Assembly (NCBI RefSeq): GCF_046156265.1
Contig: NZ_JAWDIR010000003.1
Location: 102,315 to 166,314, forward strand
Direction: 5' to 3'
Source of the DNA: CAMDHY01 sp046156265
GTDB taxonomy: Bacteria > Pseudomonadota > Alphaproteobacteria > Rhizobiales > Segnochrobactraceae
Length of the DNA: 64,000 nucleotides
Part shown: in pieces, positions 59,729 through 64,000 of the stretch
Layout of the letters: every line of letters begins with the position of its first letter
Numbering within the stretch: the first letter of the stretch is position 1
Made by a program: the position numbers and the translations under genes
Notes under the pieces: model-generated
Told to the model about the DNA's origin: nothing
Database searches by the model: none
What the model saw: only the letters and a program-made list of their open reading frames with translations

Positions 59729-60603
59729 CCGCCGCCACTGCCTCCGAGGCGGACCGCCACGCCGCGGCGCTTACCGAGCGCGACATGCGCGAGATCGAGG
59801 CGCGCTTCCGCGCCGACCTCGCGGCGGGCAAGCGCCGGCGCATCCGCCGCATCCTCGCCCTCAACGTCCTCGGCGTGCTGATCTTCCTCGCCTTGTGGGA
59901 GGTGCTGCCGCGCATCGTGCCGGGCGTCAACGTCCAGATGTTCCCGCCGCCCTCCGGAATCGTCGCGACGCTGATTGACCTCGTCACCAGCGGCCAGCTC
60001 GCCGGCCACGCCTGGTCGAGCCTGAAGCGGGCCGCCTCCGGCTTCGTCATCGGCTCGACGCTCGGCGTGCTCGCCGGCCTCGTCACCGGCCGCATGGCGA
60101 TGGCGCAGAACCTCACCGACCCGGTGCTGCACAGCCTGCGCTCGATCCCGGCGATCGCCTTCGTGCCGCTCGCCATCGTCTGGTTCGGGCTCGGCGAGAC
60201 GCCGAAGGTGGCGCTGATCTCGTGGGGCACCTTCTTCCCCGTCTGGATCAACACCTTCATCGGCGTCCGCGACGTGCCGCGCCTCTACGTTCAGTCGGCC
60301 GCGAGCCTTGGCGCGAGCCGCACGGCGATCCTCTTCCAGGTGGTGCTGCCGGCGGCGCTGCCGTTCATCTTCGCGGGGCTTCGCCACGCCACCGCGGTCG
60401 CGTTCGTCATCGTGGTCGCGGCCGAGCTCGTCGGCGCCTCGAGCGGCCTCGGCTACCTGATCTCGTTCTCCCACCTCGTCTTCCGCATCGACATGATGTT
60501 CGTCGGACTGATGGCGCTCGGCGCCCTCGGCTTCCTCGCCGACGCGCTGTTCGCGTGGACGCTGCACCGGCTGTTTCCCTGGTACGGAGCGGATTCCAGA
60601 TGA
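59725..60603 (+). CDS. ABC transporter permease
   Basis: Inner-membrane subunit of 292 residues with about six helices, SsuC/TauC-like. The loop that couples to the ATPase is in ESVQSAASLGASRTAILFQVVLPAALPFI (the EAA-type motif, seen here from YVQSAASLGASR to LPAALP). The N-terminal 45 residues are polar and Arg-rich. The start is a GTG that overlaps the ATPase stop in GTGA, and its own stop overlaps the amidohydrolase ATG, so the three genes are translationally coupled. Confidence 0.92.
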   Translation: MTAATASEADRHAAALTERDMREIEARFRADLAAGKRRRIRRILALNVLGVLIFLALWEVLPRIVPGVNVQMFPPPSGIVATLIDLVTSGQLAGHAWSSLKRAASGFVIGSTLGVLAGLVTGRMAMAQNLTDPVLHSLRSIPAIAFVPLAIVWFGLGETPKVALISWGTFFPVWINTFIGVRDVPRLYVQSAASLGASRTAILFQVVLPAALPFIFAGLRHATAVAFVIVVAAELVGASSGLGYLISFSHLVFRIDMMFVGLMALGALGFLADALFAWTLHRLFPWYGADSR

Positions 60604-62261
60604 GCGGCCGCACCCTCCTCACCGGCGGGCGCATCCTGACGATGGGCGCCCGCCACGGCGAAGCCGACAGCCTCGTCGTCGAGGGCGAGCGCGTCCTCGC
60701 CGTCGGCATGGCGGCGGAGGTCGCGGACGCTGCCACCGGCGCCCGCCGCATCGACCTCGACGGCGCCACCGTCGTTCCCGGCCTGATCGACGCCCACGCC
60801 CACATGGAGCGCGAGGGCCTGAAGCACACGCGCCTCGCTTTGAAGGACGCCCGCTCGATCGCCGACGTGCTGGCGGCGATCGCCGGCGCCGCCGCCGCAA
60901 CGCCGAAGGGCGAGTGGATCGTCACCCTGCCCGTCGGCACGCCACCCTACTATTTCGACGGCCCGCAGGCGCTCGCCGAGGGCCGCATGCCGAACCGATT
61001 CGAGCTCGACCGGGCGGCACCCGATCACCCCGTCTACATCATGGGCGCCTTCGGCACCTGGAGCCGCGTTCCCACGGTCGCCTCTGTGAACAGCCTGGCG
61101 CTCGCCCGCACCGGGCTTCTCGACGGCGGCAAGGGCCGCTGTGGCGGCGTGGTCTTCGAGCGGGACGGCGACGGCCGGCCGACCGGGGTGATCTACGAGG
61201 AGAACGAGCGGCCGACCCTCGAATTCGACCTCCTGCAGGACGTGCCCCGCTTCTCGTGGGACACCCGCCTCGACGCACTGCGGCGCTCGATGGCGCTCTA
61301 CAACGCCGTCGGCACCACCTCGATCTACGAGGGCCACGGCTCCTATTCGCTGTCCGTCGGCCTCTACCAGCGACTGTGGGAGCAGGGCGAGCTGACGGTC
61401 CGCACCGCCCTGACGGTCTCCCCGTCCTGGTCGGGCGTCGAGGAGGCCGGCCGCATCATGCGCGACTGGCTGGGCTTTGCCCGCGGCCGCGGGCTCGGCG
61501 ATCGCTGGCTCAGGGTTTCCGGCGTCTTCATCGGCTATGGCGGCAAGGCCTGCACGGCTGCCCTGACGCGCGAGGCGCTGCCCGACACCGGCTGGGCCGG
61601 CTTCGTCGAGTGGCACAACGACCTCGAGGCCTATCGCGGCCTCGTGACGCTCGCCGCGCAGCATGACCTGCGCGTGCACACGGTCATCCTCGAGAACCTC
61701 GGCACCGTGTTGCCGATCTTCGAGGATCTGGCGGCGCGCTACCCGATCGCCGCGCGGCGCTGGGTGATGGAGCACGTCGGCCATCTCTCGCCGGAGGACC
61801 ACGCGCGGGTGAAGCGCCTCGGCATCGTCGTCACCACCATCCCGGTCTATGCCCTGTGGAAGAACGGCGACGACTATGACGGCGCGACCGACGACGGAAA
61901 CCACGTCGTCCCCCACCGCACCCTGATCGATGCCGGCGTGCCGGTGGCGATGGGCACCGACAACATCCCGATCAGCCTGTTCAAGTGCATGGCCGTCTGC
62001 CGCACCCGCACCGAGCGAGTCACCGGCCGCGTCATCGGGCCGAAGCAGCGCATCTCCGGGCTGGAGGCGCTCAGGATGGCGACGGTGAACGCCGCCCACC
62101 TCTCTTTCGAGGAGCACGAGAAGGGCCGGCTCGAGCCGGGGTACCTCGCCGATCTCGCCGTGCTGTCCGACGATCCGACCGAGATGCCGGCCGAGGACCT
62201 CGAGGGCATCGGCGTCCGCGCGACCATGGTCGGTGGCCGCTTCATGCACGAGGCGTGGTGA
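60600..62261 (+). CDS. Amidohydrolase (YtcJ-like, metal-dependent)
   Basis: Amidohydrolase-superfamily enzyme of 553 residues that probably hydrolyses the compound imported by the preceding ABC system. The metal site is visible: DAHAHME (HxH) near residue 63, further His in VHTVILEN and EHVGHLS, and the catalytic Asp in MGTDNIP. The N-terminal TLLTGGRILTMGARHGEADSLVVEGERVLAVG and the C-terminal GRLEPGYLADLAVLSDDP form the usual beta-sandwich. ATGA overlap with the permease gene gives strong coupling. The substrate is unknown; cyclic amides, N-acyl compounds or formamidines are known for the family. Confidence 0.9.
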   Translation: MSGRTLLTGGRILTMGARHGEADSLVVEGERVLAVGMAAEVADAATGARRIDLDGATVVPGLIDAHAHMEREGLKHTRLALKDARSIADVLAAIAGAAAATPKGEWIVTLPVGTPPYYFDGPQALAEGRMPNRFELDRAAPDHPVYIMGAFGTWSRVPTVASVNSLALARTGLLDGGKGRCGGVVFERDGDGRPTGVIYEENERPTLEFDLLQDVPRFSWDTRLDALRRSMALYNAVGTTSIYEGHGSYSLSVGLYQRLWEQGELTVRTALTVSPSWSGVEEAGRIMRDWLGFARGRGLGDRWLRVSGVFIGYGGKACTAALTREALPDTGWAGFVEWHNDLEAYRGLVTLAAQHDLRVHTVILENLGTVLPIFEDLAARYPIAARRWVMEHVGHLSPEDHARVKRLGIVVTTIPVYALWKNGDDYDGATDDGNHVVPHRTLIDAGVPVAMGTDNIPISLFKCMAVCRTRTERVTGRVIGPKQRISGLEALRMATVNAAHLSFEEHEKGRLEPGYLADLAVLSDDPTEMPAEDLEGIGVRATMVGGRFMHEAW

Positions 62262-62360
62262 AGCCAGGCCCGTGCGCGTTTGCGGATCGACGTCTGTCCG
62301 GGTCGGCCCGGCCAAGCATGATGACGGCGCGCCGAACGGCGGATGGAGTGGATGAGAGAA

Positions 62361-63341
62361 ATGGACAAGAGCTTCAGCGCGTTGCGGATCCACGTCGAGG
62401 ACGGGGCCCGCCGCGTCTCGCTCGACACGCTGACGGACGCCGACCTGCCGCCCGGCGACGTCACCGTCCGGGTCGAGCACTCCAGCATGAACTACAAGGA
62501 CGCCCTGATCCTTTCCGGCAAGGTTGGCGCCGTCGCCGGGTATCCGCACGTTCCGGGCATCGATCTCGCCGGCGTCGTCGAGGCGTCCACCGATTCACGC
62601 TATCCGGCCGGCACGCGGGTCGTCGGCACAGGCAAGGGGCTCGGGGAAGCGGTCTGGGGTGGCTACACCCGGCGGACGCGCCTGCCCGCTGACCGGCTGC
62701 TGCCGCTGCCGGACCGGCTCGACACCCGCACAGCGATGATCTTCGGCACGGCCGGCCTGACGGCGGCACTCTGCCTTCTCGAATTCGGGGAAGCGCCCGG
62801 TGACGGACGCCCAGCGCTGGTCACCGGTGCCGGCGGCGGCATCGGCAGCCTCGCCGTCGCCTTGCTGGCCGCGCGCGGCTTCACGGTCACCGCGGTGGAG
62901 AAGCGCGCGGACGATCGCGATTTCCTGGACTCGCTCGGGGCCTCAACGGTACTGGAGCCCGAGGCCTTCGCCGCGATGGCCCCCGCGCCGCTCGGTGAAC
63001 CCCGCTTTGCCGTGGTCGTCGACACCGTCGGCGGCCCCGTCCTGGCGCAGGCGCTGCGGACTGCGGCCTACGGCGCGACGATCGCCGCCTGCGGGATGGT
63101 CGCCGGCTTCGACGTGCCGATGACGCTGCACCCGTTCTTCGCCCGCGCCATCCGCCTGGTCGGCATCGATTCGGTGACGTGCAGCGATGCCCTGCGGACG
63201 CAGGCGTGGTCCGTGCTGGCCGAGGCCGCGCCGCAGCTGCCGCTCGCGGTCATCGCGCGCGAGGTGCCGCTCGCAGACGTGCCCGCCGAAGTGGAGAATT
63301 TCCTCGCCGGCCGCATCCGAGGCCGGCTCGTCGTCAGTTGA
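62361..63341 (+). CDS. Zinc-free alcohol-dehydrogenase-like reductase (AcuI/YhdH type)
   Basis: Medium-chain reductase of 326 residues, resembling acryloyl-CoA reductase AcuI/YhdH. Family motifs are VEHSSMNYKDALILSGK, YPHVPGIDLAGVV and GTAGLTAALCLL. The NADPH-binding motif is VTGAGGGIGSLAVALLAARGF. IRLVGIDSV is also typical. No zinc-binding cysteines are present. AcuI/YhdH reduces acryloyl-CoA to propionyl-CoA, which could link to the propionyl-CoA synthetase at 35 kb, though they are far apart. The start could be any of three ATGs at 62343, 62352 or 62361; the last is closest to the conserved N-terminus. Confidence 0.88.
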   Translation: MDKSFSALRIHVEDGARRVSLDTLTDADLPPGDVTVRVEHSSMNYKDALILSGKVGAVAGYPHVPGIDLAGVVEASTDSRYPAGTRVVGTGKGLGEAVWGGYTRRTRLPADRLLPLPDRLDTRTAMIFGTAGLTAALCLLEFGEAPGDGRPALVTGAGGGIGSLAVALLAARGFTVTAVEKRADDRDFLDSLGASTVLEPEAFAAMAPAPLGEPRFAVVVDTVGGPVLAQALRTAAYGATIAACGMVAGFDVPMTLHPFFARAIRLVGIDSVTCSDALRTQAWSVLAEAAPQLPLAVIAREVPLADVPAEVENFLAGRIRGRLVVS

Positions 63342-63453
63342 ACGACGCGGGCACGGACCACTCGGCCGCTGCCAGCAGGATGCGACGGCGAGACGCCGCA
63401 CCTGCCAGAGGGCCCCACGGGCGGTCGGAGAGCGCCCGTGGCGTGCGTCCGGA

Positions 63454-63705
63454 TCAGGTCCGTGGCTGACCGCTGACGGGGTCGATGCGGATTTCCACCT
63501 TGCCGCCGCCACTGCGCACGTACTCGACCTCCCAGTAGCCGTCGTCGTCCCATTCGATGTCTTCGATATGGGAGAAATCGGCCTGTCCCTCGAGGCCGCG
63601 GAGAATCTCCGACAGCGGCATCGCGTCTGCTGGCGGCGGCGCGGCGAAGGCCGGAGCGGCAAGAAGGGCGGTGGAAAGGAAGGCGAATGACATCGATCGG
63701 ATCAT
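63454..63705 (-). CDS. Small exported PepSY-like protein
   Basis: Eighty-three residues with a signal peptide (MIRSMSFAFLSTALLAAPAFA) and a mature part of about 60 residues: LSEILRGLEGQADFSHIEDIEWDDDGYWEVEYV, then a short GGGKVEIRIDPVSGQP. This is the single-repeat PepSY-like pattern of small periplasmic proteins that often inhibit peptidases. Acidic residues dominate. It converges on the reductase gene. The ATG at 63703-63705 gives the best signal peptide; a second ATG four codons later is possible. Confidence 0.78.
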   Translation of the reverse strand: MIRSMSFAFLSTALLAAPAFAAPPPADAMPLSEILRGLEGQADFSHIEDIEWDDDGYWEVEYVRSGGGKVEIRIDPVSGQPRT

Positions 63706-64000
63706 CTGCGGAGATTTCCTGTTTCTGGCGTTGGGACGGCGCCGGTCGTCCGGCGCTCGTGAAGCCAACGCGAGAGAGCTCCGATCGATCCCGCCGCGCC
63801 GCGATGGCCCGGCGGATCATGCACGGTGGAGGCATAGACACGGCGTCGGAGGTGCGACGAGCGGGCCGCGAAGGAGCTCGCACCGCTGCGATGGTGCGAA
63901 GCTGCTGTCCGTGCGGCACCTTCGCGCGAACCCGAGCGCTTCCGACAGGTGGATTGAGAGCAAGCCCGGCGCCCGGGAACAGAAGGCAGAACGGGACCCC
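63706..64000. other. Right end of window, no gene seen
   Basis: The last 295 bases contain the promoter region of the PepSY-like gene and show no open frame with a ribosome binding site or recognisable domain on either strand. Confidence 0.4.

Overview
This is a 64 kb stretch of chromosome from a very GC-rich alphaproteobacterium. The gene content points to the Hyphomicrobiales (Rhizobiales): a dapF-mtaB-ftsY cluster, dnaA-dnaN-recF with rpsT close by, a short SRP RNA directly before dnaX, a BigR sulfide-response cluster, a DUF1236 protein, an OpgC family acyltransferase and alphaproteobacterial two-domain cold-shock proteins. I cannot fix the genus from the sequence. No rRNA, integrase, transposase, prophage or CRISPR array was seen. 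Most of the window is core chromosome with accessory patches.

Layout. 1-4.7 kb: dapF-mtaB-ftsY and a short-chain dehydrogenase. 4.7-10.6 kb (minus strand): dnaA, dnaN and recF, a rhodanese, a gene-free region of about 1 kb, and rpsT. 10.9-15.2 kb: rplS, a Bcr/CflA-type exporter and a UvrD helicase. 15.2-18.4 kb (minus): a class I amidotransferase, a TerB-like protein and an SLC13/RCK transporter. 18.7-20.7 kb: a double cold-shock protein, a candidate small RNA with C-rich loops, and a Nudix hydrolase with a basic tail. 20.7-28.7 kb: an NTF2-like protein, cardiolipin synthase, a DUF1236 protein, the ETHE1-like hydrolase-bigR-YeeE/YedE operon, tRNA-Gly, a YdcH-type small protein and OpgC. 29-34.9 kb: a HIT protein, nudC, rpmF, mtgA, and an OxyR-like regulator divergent from ahpC-ahpD. 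34.9-41.4 kb: a propionyl-CoA synthetase, a TauE/SafE permease, ffs, dnaX, a YbaB protein, recR and tRNA-Ala. 41.5-44.5 kb: secreted and membrane proteins of unknown function, including a ClpP-like periplasmic protein paired with a coiled-coil membrane protein.

44.6-49.7 kb is a TRAP uptake system (dctP and fused dctQM) facing a RidA-like protein and a transsulfuration-type PLP enzyme. LacI-type operator palindromes lie before both dctP and the RidA-like gene, so they probably form one regulon whose repressor is outside the window. 49.8-54.1 kb is a NarL-type two-component system, two exported low-complexity Gly/Arg/Asp-rich proteins and a lone receiver protein. A palindrome with core CCTTGG recurs before the kinase gene and before both repeat-protein genes, which suggests a small self-contained regulon. 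54.4-56.4 kb holds an NTF2-like protein, an alpha/beta hydrolase and a secreted protein. 56.9-62.3 kb is a GntR/FCD regulator followed by an ABC importer operon (binding protein, ATPase, permease) translationally coupled to an amidohydrolase, which looks like uptake and hydrolysis of one small molecule. The window ends with an AcuI/YhdH-type reductase and a small secreted PepSY-like protein.

The best candidates for something undescribed are the tandem C-loop small RNA at about 19.51-19.66 kb, the two-component/repeat-protein regulon at 49.8-53.6 kb, and the ClpP-like/coiled-coil membrane pair at 42.4-44.5 kb. All three rest on reading by eye; no database search or folding program was run.
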